The notes: generated from the letters alone by a model not told the origin. DNA of 64,000 bases from Agroathelia rolfsii (GCA_018343915.1 JABRWF010000007.1:2976001-3040000), one strand, 5' to 3'; positions 12,756-25,276 are shown, numbered from the stretch's first letter. A program made the numbers and translations.

Positions 12756-13027
12756 AAAAAATTGGGTTATTTCACGGCGGGGGATTTTAAATGATATTCG
12801 CACTAACAGATAAAAAAAAAAAAAAGCCATCTGATGGACTGAGATCCATTTTTTGCTGATCAGCTAAGGGCAAATATCATGTGAAATCCCCCGCTGTGTT
12901 TGCGTACTTTTATGGTACTTTGGTGGTTGTGCACACAGCTTGACCGGGCTTGTAGCCCAGAGTCGTAATTTTCACATGAATTTTCTGTCACCAATTTCAC
13001 CAGAAAGCCTGTAAATAACCCAAGGTT
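12756..13027. mobile_element. Small nested inverted-repeat element (MITE-like)
   Basis: Two levels of inverted repeat. An inner pair, 12771-12801 and 12870-12900, is about 80% complementary across 31 bases around the shared core GCGGGGGATTT. An outer pair, AAATAACCCAA at 13013-13023 and its complement at 12762-12772, brackets it. Total about 270 bp with no coding capacity, and a 14-A run inside (about 12812-12825). Terminal inverted repeats without genes suit a MITE, but I could not see a clear target-site duplication. It could also be a folded relic of a larger element. Confidence 0.4.
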
Positions 13028-13208
13028 AAGCAAAAACTAGTGCGTGTGTGTGTGAAGTGTAGTTTGTAGTAGCATAAGGGGAAGTTAGGAGGTTTGAAGC
13101 TATATACTAAATGACCAGTCTGTTATGTTAATGAGTATCAATGTAGAGGGGGGTGTTTATGTAGCCGGAAAGGTAAAACATGATTGTTGGTTATGTAGAA
13201 TAAAGGAG

Positions 13209-14162
13209 TTATAGGCATGATTGTTGGGTAGGTGAGGGTTTAGCAAAGGCATTGGTGCCTGACATGGATTTTGTAAGCACTTTGAGGCCTTTGCAAGTGC
13301 CTAGGATGAGTGGGATAGAGAAGCCACTGGAGGCCCTAACTATGTGGTGTCGATGACTGTCATAGAGAGGGCAGTCGGCAATGATATGATCGCACGTTTG
13401 GAAGGTGGAATTATCGCATAGGCATAGTACTGATTTGGATGGAACAAAGCACGCATAGTAGTCACCTCTAAAGCTGTGGCCCAGAATGTTTTGAATAATT
13501 CGAGTATGAACATCCCGACGACCACTAAAGTTTCGGTGGAATGGGACAAGTTTAGTGGAGGGTGGAGAGTGGAGAGCCACCGCGGCTAGGTTGGTATGTG
13601 ATTGGGTGGCCCATTCATCGCGCCATTCTTCAAGTGCAGAAGTTTTAGCCTTCTCACGAGCCCATGATATCGATGTGTGAAATATAGGGTTCGCCTGATT
13701 TCTTGTAATTTCCTTTGCAACTATGTCAACTTGATCATTGTGTTGGAAACCCTGGTGATCTGGAACCCATTGTATCGTAATTTGGCAGTAAGGTAGTTTT
13801 TTAAGAATTTCGACAGAACAAAATAGAGGATTGGGCTGGGTGTGCTGAGCTATCAGTAATTGGGATTGGTTATCAGCAAGGAAGAAAATATGAGAAATTG
13901 TTGGGTGATTCTCGACATAGGTAGCCGTAGCTTTTGCCCCATCTGCTAGGGCCAGCATTTCTGCATCACAGATGCTCGCATGCCTACCTAAGCCTGTTGC
14001 TTCTGAGCTAATCTCAGCGCCATGGCGGAACACAGCATATGCTGCACCAGTCTCTGTCATAAAATCCAGCGAGCCAGAACCAGACCAGCTTAAGACGACA
14101 TAGAAAATAATATTCCGCTTGTCTCGTACAGTGTCGTCGTACGGAGTCAAACGGATGGGTAG
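13209..14162 (-). mobile_element. RNase H / C-terminal fragment of a non-LTR retrotransposon
   Basis: A single open frame of about 315 codons with no ATG at a sensible start. It contains an RNase H fold: DAEMLALADGAKA (catalytic Glu), FFLADNQSQLL (Asp), WVPDHQGFQHNDQVDIVAKE (last Asp). The usual first Asp (xxDGS) appears as SWSGSGS, so the nuclease is probably dead. After it comes a Cys/His block CLCDNSTFQTCDH...ADCPLY, typical of the C-terminal tail of Tad-like fungal LINE ORF2 proteins. The reverse transcriptase part is absent, consistent with the usual 5' truncation of LINE insertions. Not a functional gene. Confidence 0.7.
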
Positions 14163-14310
14163 CTACATACAAACTCCGAAGCTACTCTAAGTATCTAGTC
14201 ACATGACACATTACAGTGTCACGGATTGCATCACAACAGTCTCTTCTGGCCACAAAAAGGTAATCTCGATCCATCAGTATAAATTAGGAGCGAATACTCA
14301 TTGCGAGCAT

Positions 14311-14311
<1 letters not shown>

Positions 14312-14342
<31 letters not shown>
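14312..14342. repeat. 31-base poly-T tract
   Basis: An uninterrupted run of 31 T. On the minus strand it is poly-A, but it lies upstream of the RNase H fragment, not at its 3' end. It would therefore belong to a different retroposed sequence whose body lies at higher coordinates, or be a simple homopolymer. Confidence 0.8.
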
Positions 14343-14857
14343 CATTTAAGTCATTAATGTATTTTCGGCGGCTTGATAAAGGGAGGTTGCGGCTCGGGAG
14401 CTGCGTTTTTAGGCGGTTCACCCAGGGGTTGTAGTAACGCCATGGAGGTGAGTAGTAAGAAATAACACATTCAGCATTAGGTGGGAGAGACTGGCAATTC
14501 TGTGAAGAGCAGTTGGGGGTTTAAATGGGGAGAGGATGTTAGGGTGTCATGTAATCCATCCTATCTCATGCATAGTCCCTCTTGCATACTTTTACATGGG
14601 GACAAAGTCATATTTAGTTAGGCGGTTTCTACTGTATATGGTTACACATTACAGAGCCTTTGCTCAAGCACATCGTATACTGGATCTAAACCTAATCACC
14701 ACATCCAAAAAGCTCTTACACGATACGAACACAAAAAAAATAAAGAGATCACTATATCTAAAATTTGTAGTCACATCCATCGCTTGTAAAACAAGATCAT
14801 CTATTTGCTAGATTAGTAACTAGAACGAGTGTTGCATCAAGTACTTCAAAACTAACA
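14343..14857. other. Intergenic, no gene supported
   Basis: About 500 bp between the poly-T tract and the 3' end of the NLR-like gene. No coding content recognised. If the poly-T is a retroposon tail, the retroposed body should lie here, but nothing identifiable is seen. Confidence 0.5.
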
Positions 14858-17800
14858 TTAAGCATCTCCTTCCGGTATATAGCATTTCTCCCATTCTGAT
14901 CCATGCACGAATCGACTGAGGTCCAGTTTGAGCGCGCCTTCACCGATTACGAGAGTGTTACTCGGTTTGTAAAGATTTCGGCGATAGATAGGCGGTACCC
15001 AGAAAATGAGCTCGCCCGACGGACCACACATCCATCCATCATCGTCGAGGCGAGAAGAGTCGGTATATTCAACTAAATCCATAGGAATTATTTGAGGATA
15101 AGAAGAACACAATCAAAAAATGGAAAAGACATACCACCTGAGTGAGATGAACTAGTCTGGCCATTAGATCGATTGATGGACGGCTGTTGTCCATGCACTT
15201 CCCAAACCCGTATAGTGCTGTCCCTAGAGCCGGAGACAATGTACTTGCCATCGAGCGAGAACATGACCGACATGATGTAATCAATGTGGCCTTCAAAGGG
15301 ACCAGCGCCAAGCTGTCCTGTGCGCACATCCCACAATCGAATGGACCTGTCATCAGAGCTAGAGACAATGTACTGGCCATCTGGTGAGAAGGTTACCGAT
15401 CGAACCCAGTCAGTGTGACCTTGGAATGGACCAGCAACGAGCTGTCCTGTGAGTGTGTCCCATACTCGAATGGTTTTGTCACTAGAGCTAGAGACAATGT
15501 ACTTGCCATCCGGCGAGAATCCAACCGACAAGACCCGACCAGCGTGACCTTGGAATGGACCAGAAACAAACTCTCCTGTAAGCGCGTCCCATAATCGAAT
15601 GGTGCAGTCATCTGAGCCGGAGACAATGTACTTGCCATCCGGCGAGAATCCAACCGAGTTGACTTTATTAGTGTGACCTTCGAGCGGAGTCACAACAAGT
15701 TGTCCTGCGAGTACATCCCATACTCGGATGGTATAGTCATCTGAGCTGGAGACAATGTACTTGCCATCCAGCGAGAATCCAACTGACCAGACCCGACCAG
15801 CGTGACCTTTGAATGGACTAGTAATGAGCTGTGCTGTGAGTGTGTCCCATACTCGAATGGTGCAGTCATCTGAGCTAGAGACAATGTACTTGCCATCCGG
15901 CGAGAATCCTACTAAGTTGACCGAATCTATGTGGCCTTCGAACGGACCAGAAAAGAGCCGTCCTACAAGTGTATCCCATACATAAATATTATTATCATCT
16001 GAGCCGGAGACAATGTATTTGCCATCCGGCGAGAATGCGACTGAGTTGACTGGACCAGGATAAACTTCAAGTTGGCTAGCAGCGGGCTGTTCTATGTTTA
16101 CATCCCACACTTGAATAGTGTAGTCATCAGAGCCGGAGATAATGTACTTGCCATCGGGTGAGAATTCAACAGAGTTAACTTCATTAGTATGACCTTTAAA
16201 TGGACCAGAAACAAGCTGCCCCGTAAGTGCACTCCATACTCGGATGGTTTTGTCATAAGAGCCAGAGACAATGTACTTGCCATCCGGTGAGAATCCTACT
16301 GAGTAGACCGTATTAGTATGACCTTTGAAAGGATCAGCAGCGGGTTGCCCTGTACGCATATCCCATACTCGAATAGTCTTATCGGAAGAGCCAGAGACAA
16401 CATATATCCCATCCGGTGAGAATCCAACCGAGTTAACCCAATCAGTGTGACCTTTGAGTGGACCAGAAAAAAGCTGTCCTGTAAGCACGTCCCACACTCG
16501 AATGGTATTATCTACAGAGCCGGAGACAATGTACTTTCCATCCGGCGAGAATTTCACCGATTGAATGAGATTAGTGTGACCTTCAAAGGGACCGGCAACG
16601 AGTTGCCCTGTGAGCGCATCCCATACTCGAATAGTACAGTCATTAGAGCCCGAGACAATATACTTGCTATCCGGCGAGAATCCCACCGACCAGGCTAACT
16701 CCGAGTGGCCTTCAAATGGTCCAGCGACAAGCTGTCCTGTATACGCGCACCATACTCGAAGAGTCTTATCATAAGAACTAGAGACGATGTACTTGCCATT
16801 AGGCGAAAAGTCAACCGAACAGACCTTATCGGTGTGACCTTCGAGTGGACCAATGACTAGCTGTCCCGTATGTGCGTCCCATATACCCAAGGCGCTCCCT
16901 TTAGAGCTGGATACGATATGCTTGCCATCTGGCGAGTATCTAGCTGATAGAACTCTCGATGATGATTTTATCTCTAAGAGCAATGATGTCCAGCTCACGG
17001 GCGAACCAACGTTTGGTGCGATCTTGATACCGCCCGGATATTGTTTGAGATACCATTTATATAGCGGTGAACTTGATGGGATAAAAGCCAATGATGACAA
17101 GTAGATATGCGGAGTGCTCGTTGCCATCATTCCACTATACGTCCGCACAAATCTTTCCGCATCGTTTGTGAACACCCTCAATTCATCGCCTAGCGTATGC
17201 TTCTGTAGTTGTTTTGAGCTTGCTATTATATAGACCTAAAGATTTTGCATACCTCAATCCAAATCTGAAGCGCTGAGATTTCCGCTTGTGCGGGATAGGT
17301 GTCTCCTAATAAGCTTAGTGCCTCTAGCCAGAATAGAAGATTCTTGTATAGGAAAGTCTCGATTTGTACTTGAACGTTCGAGCTATGTTTCAAGGCACTA
17401 AGATGGTCGCCAAAGTGTCGACATGCGTATGCCAAGTGTTCGGGGATGTTTTCTTTTACGCGATCCGGCAAGTCCACGATATCGCGATTGCGAATATACG
17501 ACGATTCGAGATTACACATATTGAACTTCAACAGGCTGTTCATCACTAGAAGAGACGATTGTGCCAGCACCTCATCTCCTGAGCTCGACTCTATGTAAAA
17601 ATTACCACATCGCTCTGGATCCTGAAGAAACTCGAGGAATGAAGCATGCAGAGGCAGAATAGGCTCGTGACGATTCACAACTCCCTTGAGGAGCGAACAA
17701 AGTGAGCCAAGAATTAGCAGGGTCTTATGACTCGCCTCTCCTTCTGGCCGTAGCTCGGTCAATGCCGCAAGCGATAAAGGCTCTCGCGCAGACAGGACTC

Positions 17801-20174
17801 TACCAAGCACTACTCGAAAGAGTTTAAGCGTGTCCGTTTCACTAGATCCATACAAGTTTCGAAGCACTGCTATATAGAGTCGATCGAGTTTATCAAGGCG
17901 TGCATCCGTCTGATGCTCACAAAGGTAGAGATAGCGTTCACCGGGATCAACAGATGCTTCTCCTGTGCCTTTGACAAAGTTACAGGCCACAAAGGCCCAT
18001 TGGAATAGGTGTTCTGCTCGGTTAACAATGAGATCCACGCATAGCCCCTTAGGCCAATCCTGTATTATCAATTGTTCGTCAGAAAGCTCAGACTCAACGT
18101 AGCGTCTTATGTCATTGTCAGTCGAGGTTTTGTCGATGTCGACTAGATTTTTTGGCAATATCCAAGGCTTGGAGGCAAATGCCCTCTGGATATCATCCTC
18201 TGGACGAGATGTGACCAGAAATCGGAAACGACCGAGATCCTTTAGCTCGTTGAGCCGTCCTAGTGTTTGCAGAAGTTGCGCTCGCCGGTCTCGGGATCCG
18301 CTTTCATCCAGCCCGTCAATAACAATCACGATGGGTCCGATGGGCTCGAATTTTGCCGCAGGATTCAGAATGAAGTTTTCGAATTGCTCCTTCACATTGA
18401 TTGTCGTTCGTAGCTGACGAGAATCTTTCACAGCTTCGATGAGGGATTGACGCCATTTAGCGTCCATGTCTGCAAGAGAACGAGAAATCGTGCTGAACAT
18501 CTGGCCCGGTCCTATATCGGCTTGTTTCGATGCATCAAAGAAGTACCAAGCACAGCGCTTCACGTCCAGAAACCTGCGAGCGATTGTTGATGCGATGGTA
18601 GACTTGCCACAGCCAGCGACTCCATACAGCCAGTACATGCATTGGTCGTTTTCGGGAGATGAAGCGGGGGTATCAATCCACTTCATGATCTCGGCAATTA
18701 TATCTTCGCGTGTTCCAGAGAGGCATTCCTTGGCGAGTTCCTGACCTCTTGCATAGGCCATGTCGTCCAGCGTATGATCGTCCCCTATAATTCGTTAGAC
18801 CCATTAAAATAGAAACAAATTGACTAGCTTACGAATCTCCTGTACCACTTCAAATGTGCGATGAACCGTGATTGCCGCATGGACAGATACGTCGTTCAAG
18901 AAACTCGACTTTAGTTTGGAGAACGCATCCTTGTATTTCTTTACAATATTGTCATGGTCGGTTGTAATTGCTTTGAGACCGCGGCCGACTTTTCGCTCAT
19001 GAGAAAAGTTACCAAATCCATGGCTGTAAATTGAACTTACAGAAACCACGAGAAATATAGTCTCGAATGAACCATGCACAGTCGTACGTTTGTTGCAGTA
19101 TCAGCTTGATGATCTCTTGTCGAACTTTGCTAAGATCCTTGGCCTGTAACGGTTTTGCGGTATCAACGAAATCATACATATCATTCAGGGCTTCGATGAG
19201 GTCGATAATTTCTTGATCTCTCTTCACTTGTACCGCGACTGCCTGCGACTTGCCTTTAGGTGAGGCGAGAATATATGGGTGACGAGTACAAACCTCGAGA
19301 GCCGGGGAGATAATAGACCACACCATTTGACCATATGGATGAATCTAGGCACAAAAATGAATCGTCAAACGCAAAATTAATCCGGAGGGATATATGCTGA
19401 TAATTACCTCTGCTATCGTACTTGCAACGAGAACGACCACCTCAATCTTATCTACTAGTGGCTTCCATGTATCATACGTGCTCTTAATCTTATCGATCGC
19501 TCCTCCCACGCCAGATATCGCTCCTTCAACCATTTGTAGCTGGGCCGATGTTTCATCCAGTTGGTAAGCATCCTTTTTAATCTGATCACCATCGCCATGT
19601 TGCAACTCTAATGCATCAGAAGCAGGGGACACCAGTCGTTCGATGGTGAAGTTGATTGTGCCGCGGATCTGTTTCTTTTTCCCCACAAGAGGCTTTTCCG
19701 TAAAGCCTACGCGGTAGGATCTCAGCTCGTCGCTCAGAAATCAGATACATAGATTCCTCACTTTGGACATCTTGGATGTCGGCGGTGATCCTGATCGGTG
19801 ACCGTAACTCGCATACCATCGCGTCTTTTCCAACGCTGTGCCGTGCCATTACTTTCATTGTGAGATCCAGAGTACCTTGGATATTGTAGCTTTTGCGACA
19901 TTAGAGTAAACGAAAGACCATTGGCTCGGGAGACTCACAACGTCAAAATGTCATCCCATGAAGGGTCACTGGAACGTTTGGCTACTTTTGTTTTCTTGCT
20001 TTCCCTTGCAAGGCTTGCCACAAGATAGAAGGATCCGTCACGGAACCTTACCTGGGGTAGTCCCGCGCAAGACATGTCTGTACAGACTCTTGAGGTCGGT
20101 GTGATGGACAAGACGGTCGAAGTGTACTTGCCTCTGATACGCAAAGTGATTGCTTTAGTGTTGCTTGCTTCCAT
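14858..20174 (-). CDS. NLR-like protein: C2-like / NACHT / 14 WD40 repeats
   Basis: Exons complement(14858..15072, 15135..17202, 17253..18784, 18833..18988, 19041..19344, 19408..19725, 19817..19889, 19939..20174); about 1633 aa. Residues 1-130 resemble a C2 domain (LRIRGKYTS, RFRDGSFYLVASL, SDPSWDDILTF, GKDAM). A helical region follows to about 360. The NACHT NTPase has Walker A GVAGCGKST (417-425) and Walker B IVIVIDGLDE (about 514-523). Fourteen WD40 repeats of exactly 43 residues fill 959-1560, enough for two seven-bladed propellers. A conserved tail exon (DDDGWMCG, LIFWVPP, FVHGSEWEKC) ends it. HET-E-like relatives act as non-self or heterokaryon-incompatibility receptors, with propellers as recognition and NACHT as switch; that role here is inferred. 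The junction 19725/19817 is weak: the 91-nt intron is in frame but removes sequence that looks coding. Confidence 0.85.
15142..16947 (-). repeat. 14 tandem 129-bp WD40-coding repeats
   Basis: 1806 bp = 14 x 129 bp, with no length variation between units. Each unit encodes SVxFSPDGKYIVSxSxDxTIRVWDxxTGQLxxGPxxGHTxxV. The DNA around the FSPDGKYIVS core is nearly the same in most units, whereas codons near the blade ends vary. That is the pattern of recent unit exchange or concerted evolution. Confidence 0.95.
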
Positions 20175-20812
20175 GATTCGTGCTGGTAGTCAGAAAGAGA
20201 GAAACAAGAGATGGATCGATGAATATCGCTCTCATTTTATAGCATGCGGCAACAGGGCAGCATTGTGTAAGCTGATAAGCGCCCATAGGATTGCTTCTGA
20301 AAACGGCGAATTGGATTCATGTCAATGAAAACTATCAATCCTTCAGCCGACGCTTCTTTAGACCCGCGTGTTCACAATTAAAAGTTTTGGTTTGGGGGCC
20401 AGATTTGAGAATCTTTTTCAATACTCCAAATGCATAAGTTGCATTGCATCAACATATTAGTATAAGGGCATGTTTTAGCAAGTTTTAGTTCGGCGGGTGA
20501 AGGGACAATGCTTAAATGATGTTATGCGCATATGTCCCTTTCGTGCACACGTGTCTTCGCGCAGGCATCACGATCACATAGATCACACCCACCGTCGTAC
20601 ACAATTATTGGGATTCGCTGCAACTCAGCGGGAGCCTTACTGGCGAGCATAGTAGTCCAAAATAAATGCTGCTATTTATTACCTTTTTTTTTTTTATCAA
20701 TCCACATGCCGGCAGAAACGTAATCCAATAGCTTGCTCTATCCCCAACAGTAAGAAATTCGTCGTACGTAGTCTACAATTTTCGAAGCCATCCCTTCACC
20801 CCTCCTATTACC
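20175..20812. other. Intergenic, no gene supported
   Basis: About 640 bp holding the NLR-like gene promoter and the aldehyde dehydrogenase 3' end, both genes being on the minus strand. A T-run lies at about 20685-20695. No coding content recognised. Confidence 0.6.
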
Positions 20813-23088
20813 CTAAGACGTCTTCAACTTCATATGCACAGACTTTGCACGAGTCAGTTGATCATAGCCTGTTTACCACAGTGACATGATTCCAAAGAAA
20901 AGAACGTTCGTTAGATTACTCAATATCAGACTTGACTCGGTGAGATGACAAGAATGACGTACCGAATTTACTTAAACTAACACCACGTCCACTATTCTTC
21001 ACACCTGTCCATGCAAGAGCAGGGTCAAGGTAATCGCATCTGAGTCGCACAACCCACGTGTCATCAATAAAATAAATCTCTATAGAAATGCAAAAAGAAC
21101 GAGTAATGACGCACCGGTTCAAGAACACCGTACCCGTCTCGATCGCATCCACGAACGGTAAGAACCTCTCCTCACCACCAGACGTCCAAATCGTCGCTGT
21201 GAGACCATATGGCGAGTCGTTCATCAGCTTCACCGCTTCCTCGTCCGACGAGACTTTTTGAATGCCGACAACAGGGCCAAAGGTCTCTTCCTAATAAAGA
21301 TGGTAACGATTTGAGATGTGATGTAGGTTCGAGATTGGAATTGAGATACACACCATCATAATCTCCATGCCTAGATGTGAAGCATTTGTCATGATCACAT
21401 GGACGCGGAGTAAAATAATAATAATAAAAAGATGGAATACGTACTATGGTTAACGTCAACCAATACCTGAGGTGCAACAAACGCAGAATCCTCCTTTGCC
21501 ACAGCTGCGAACAGCTCAGATGGGATAAGTGTCTTGGCGCCGGCCTTGACTGTACGGATCCTCACTCATTAGCATAGGAAAAATAAGAAGAGTTACCAAT
21601 GCTGACCAGCATCATCGATTTGCTTGCGGATACGCTTCGCGCTCGCAACGCTTACCACGGGGCCAAGCGTCGTCTCTGGGAGGGTGGGATCGCCGAGCTT
21701 GTAGCCCTGCGCGACGAAAAGTTAGCTGATGTACGAATCCGCCAGGATGAAGCTAAAAAAGAGCTCACCTTGACAGTCTCAACAAATTTCTCGACGAACG
21801 CATCATAGATTGTCTCATGTACATAGATGCGCTAAAATTCGCACATTAATATCCGTCTCGATGCGCGGGTATCAATTTGACATATTCAAAGAGAGATATG
21901 CGTACCTCAATAGCACAACAGCTCTGGCCGGAGTTGAAGAATGCACCTGTCGTGATCATTATCTCAGTCAACCGCATACATCGACATTAACACACCCATG
22001 AATTACTTACCATCCACAAGCTCAGCGACCGTATAGTCAAGATCGCAATCCGGTAGAACATACGCAGGATCCTTCCCACCAAGCTATCCTCCCCAAACCA
22101 AAATCAGCCAAAAAAATTCAAATAGATATATATATATATTAAGAAAAAAAAAACGCACCTCAAGGGCAACACCCTTGAACCCTTCCGCTTGCACCGCAGC
22201 CAACTCGACCGCCTGTCCTCCAGCGACACTGCCCGTAAATGAAACAAAATCGACGAGCTTGTGCTGGACAGCGTGTGCCGTCAGGCCGGGGCTCAGGTGC
22301 AGCACCTGAATGAGCTCGGCGGGAACGCCGGAGCTGACGAGCGCGCGTGCGAAGCGTTCGGCGGTGAGCGGCGTCTGGGGCGAGGGCTTGAGCAGCACGG
22401 CGTTGCCTGCGATGAGGGCGGGGAGAACGGAATTTATGGATGTGAGGTACGGAAAGCTGTTAGAACGTAGGGGTAGTATAAGAGATCATCATATGTAAAA
22501 AGAAAAAGAGATGGACGTACTTCCAGGGAGCGATGACGAGCACGATTCCCTGCGGTGCGCGGCGGATGAACCGCCTGAATCCTGGCTGATCGGTGCTCGT
22601 CAGAGGAACGTCAGCAAGGGACTCTTTCGCGATGGAGAGCATATATCGAGCGCGGTCGAGGAACCCGCGGACTTCGCCCAGACCGTATCTCACGGGCCTA
22701 ATGGATATGAAATATTCAGTAGTCAGTCAATCTCGCGCAGATGAAACCAAATGAAGATCCTGACCTTCCCATCTGCTTCGTCAGCTCGAGCGGAACTTCG
22801 TCCTTTAGCTTATCAAACTCCTCCTGCCAACACATAACCCATATACATTAGCTACAACGCATGCATCACCGTCATCATTTCCTCAACAGACAAAAAAAAA
22901 ACACGCACAATAAACTTGTACCCGATCGCGATCCTCTCATCTAGAGGCACCTTGGCCCACTGCTTCTGCGCCGCTGCCGCACGCACGATGACCGCATCGA
23001 CCTCGTCCGTGGATGGGTACACGCGTGTCACGAGCGGGCTGAGGTCGTGTGGGGAGATCGTCGTCTGTTCTATTGTGCTGAATCCCAT
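20813..23088 (-). CDS. Aldehyde dehydrogenase (NAD(P)-dependent, ALDH superfamily)
   Basis: Thirteen exons: complement(20813..20868, 20963..21039, 21115..21290, 21354..21370, 21445..21549, 21607..21706, 21769..21831, 21906..21946, 22011..22083, 22159..22456, 22521..22697, 22765..22823, 22909..23088); 473 aa. It oxidises an aldehyde to the acid. Motifs: PWNFP (137-141), general base E238 in ELGGKDPAY, nucleophile C272 in FFNSGQSCCAIE, EETFGPVVGI and NSGRG near the C-terminus. The C-terminal YDQLTRAKSVHMKL and short length resemble the fungal succinate-semialdehyde / YneI-like branch; the substrate cannot be read from sequence. Start chosen at the first ATG in frame, since upstream in-frame codons lack one. 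Exon 21354..21370 is only 17 nt. All junctions are GT-AG. Confidence 0.92.
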
Positions 23089-23717
23089 TTCTATAGGGGC
23101 GATGGCTTCTGCTTCTTCTAGCCAAGAGAGAGGGATTTCGCTGTCGTACGTGGCAAGACGCAAGAAGAGTGTTACGAGAGGGATGAGTTATGGCACTTGA
23201 GGATCATCTTTGGATATTGGCTGAGCCGTCGGAAGTATAGATAAGGAGCAATAATCATCGCGGATCCCTGTTATTACCGGCAAGCGACAATTTATACTCA
23301 AGGCGATAAGACGGAAACCACGAACACAATAATCATATGCGCCAAGGTTGAAAACAGCAAGCAGTTCGTTGAGATCTTCAATACATTGCAGTTGTATTGT
23401 ATACAGCATGGTGTACAGCAAATCCATCAAGAGCATTCATGTATGTATGCAGAATACACAAACTTGAATAAAACGAGCAAGAACAAGGGAAATAAGAACA
23501 GGAAAATCTTGAAACAGCAACAATAGCGCGGTTCGGGTTACACCCTACGCATCCACCACCCTCTTCCTCTCTTTGATGACCATCATTACGATTACATTAA
23601 TGGTATCTCAGTAACCGGAGTCGCGGGACTTGCTTCACAGGATATCCATGAGCTCACAAGACCAAGGCAACTATAGCACAGAGGAGGCCATGATGGGGGA
23701 GAAATTGGATATGAGGC
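23089..23717. other. Intergenic: aldehyde dehydrogenase promoter and BAR-protein 3' end
   Basis: 629 bp, no coding content recognised. Both flanking genes are on the minus strand, so this should hold the aldehyde dehydrogenase promoter. Confidence 0.6.
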
Positions 23718-24997
23718 TCACCGGTACTCGCCCTCGGCAGCGACGCTGAGCTCTTCAATGTCGCCTTGCGAGGCAGAAAGTGCCTCGGCAGCGGTAGCAA
23801 AGAGTTGGAGCTATCAAGGACGATTAGTGGATAAGTTTGGCGAAGCGTAGAGGAGGGATGAAGCTCACCTGGGCCTTTGTCAACTCGTTTAGATTTTTCA
23901 ACGGCTCGGGCTACAAATTCAAGCGTCAGCCCACGAAAAAGATGATGACCTCCGTATAGAGACACACGTTATCAAGGACAGCCTTCATGAGTGTGATCGC
24001 GACCTCGGTCTTCTGCACAAGATCATCCTCGGCATTCTCGACCTCTAACCTTGCCTGTTCTTGCCTAGCGGCACCCGCCGTCTTTAATCTATCATCAGAA
24101 GAGTCATCAACAAGCCGTCTATGTCACATCAAATACCCCAGAATACCCACGTCTGTTTCGCCGCATCCAACTCGAGCCGACTGACACGCACCGCCTGACG
24201 GGCCTTCATCGCGACATTGATAGACGTCGATAACGTCGTCTGCCATGGCTGCAAAAACTGCTGCTGGATCGTAGCATCGTGCTCGATACGCGCAGCGGCG
24301 ATCTTGTCCCACGCGCCGGCGTACAGAGCGAGCGCGTTGCCGAGCTTCTCATCCGCGCCTGCGGCGGGGGCGCCCTGGATCGCCGTTGCCGCATTCGTCG
24401 CTGCGCGGCCGAGGGCATGTGGCAACGTCTTGTGCTGTGCTGCAGGCGGCACAGAGGCCTGCGGTGCGGGCAGGTTCGTGCCCTTGAGGTTAGAGGCGGC
24501 GAAGTTGGTGATGCCGTAGCCAATCGAGGTGGAGAGCTCGGAGATGGATTCTTGGACCTGTGTGGGGTAGTCGTATGTTTCGGTGCTGTATACCTTGGTA
24601 ATCCTGTGTATGTGTGTGGCATTGAGAAGGAAAAATGTCTATTGGGAATAGATATAGCGCCTACCTGAGTATAGTGAGATGGGCATTGCGCAGCGCATCC
24701 ACGCGGGCCTCGAGATCCTTGTATTCTGGATAACAATTGAGAAAGGGCACAGTAGATGCGTAAGTTATTCAAGATATCACACCTTGGGGAAGCCTGTCAA
24801 GAAATTATAGGTCATGAGCACAAACACAAAGCCGCCCACCCACTGGCGACTCACTCGGTAATCTCATCCGCGGCCACCTGGCCTAATCTCTCTCTGGTGG
24901 CCTGAACGCTGGAGTTGAAGCCCTTGGCGAACTTGCTAGCCGACTGGCCAAGGTTGATGTTTGTCAGCGAGCTCTGTATGTTCTTCCAGCTGTCCAT
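23718..24997 (-). CDS. GVP36: BAR-domain protein, Gvp36-like
   Basis: Exons complement(23718..23810, 23869..23910, 23968..24088, 24151..24603, 24665..24725, 24783..24793, 24855..24997); 307 aa. Long amphipathic helices with the fungal Gvp36-type BAR signature: an N-terminal MDSWKNIQSSLTNINLGQSA..FAKGFNSSVQATRERLG, EYKDLEARVDALRNAH, the pattern YDYPTQVQESISEL, and a coiled segment with EQARLEVENAEDDLVQKTEVA. BAR dimers bind and bend membranes; yeast Gvp36 works in Golgi, vacuole and endocytic traffic. Exon 2 (24783..24793) is an 11-nt microexon needed to keep frame. An Ala/Pro-rich loop lies between helices. Head-to-head with the proteasome gene (279 bp between starts). Confidence 0.85.
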
Positions 24998-25276
24998 CGT
25001 GAGTGGTGGTAGTAAGAAATAGTCTGAATCCAACAGTAGCTGGCCAGCGATGCGACGGGCTCAGTCTCGCTCTGATGACGGAGCCACGAGTCGGCGGATG
25101 TCTCCCAAAAAAGGAAGTCCATCTCCGGATCCCGATAGACGCGCCATCCGAGAGATCTGCCAGGCTCAGGGTTAGACGCGTACGCGCGTCCAATGCATGC
25201 GTCGTAATCGTCTCTGCTACTAATTATTACCAGGATTGCTACTGCCATTACTACTACCACCACCACCACCATCATC
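24998..25276. promoter_or_regulatory. Bidirectional promoter, GVP36-like / proteasome beta-2
   Basis: Only 279 bp separate the two divergent start codons. A CCAAT pentamer occurs at 25190-25194 on the plus strand. A run of ACC/ATC triplets (about 25247-25278) directly precedes the proteasome ATG. Shared control is inferred from distance. Confidence 0.5.

Noticed and set aside
14312..14342. Poly-T tract as the 3' tail of the RNase H-carrying LINE
   Set aside because: It lies on the 5' side of that minus-strand fragment, so it cannot be its poly-A tail.
19023..19040. 18-nt intron in the NLR-like gene (GTAAGT to TACAG)
   Set aside because: Too short to splice and it breaks the frame; the 52-nt intron to the later AG restores a typical sequence.
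14858..20174. NLR-like gene plus its neighbours as a defence cluster
   Set aside because: Neighbours are housekeeping or metabolic genes with no toxin, effector or HET domain, so linkage gives no support for a multi-gene system.
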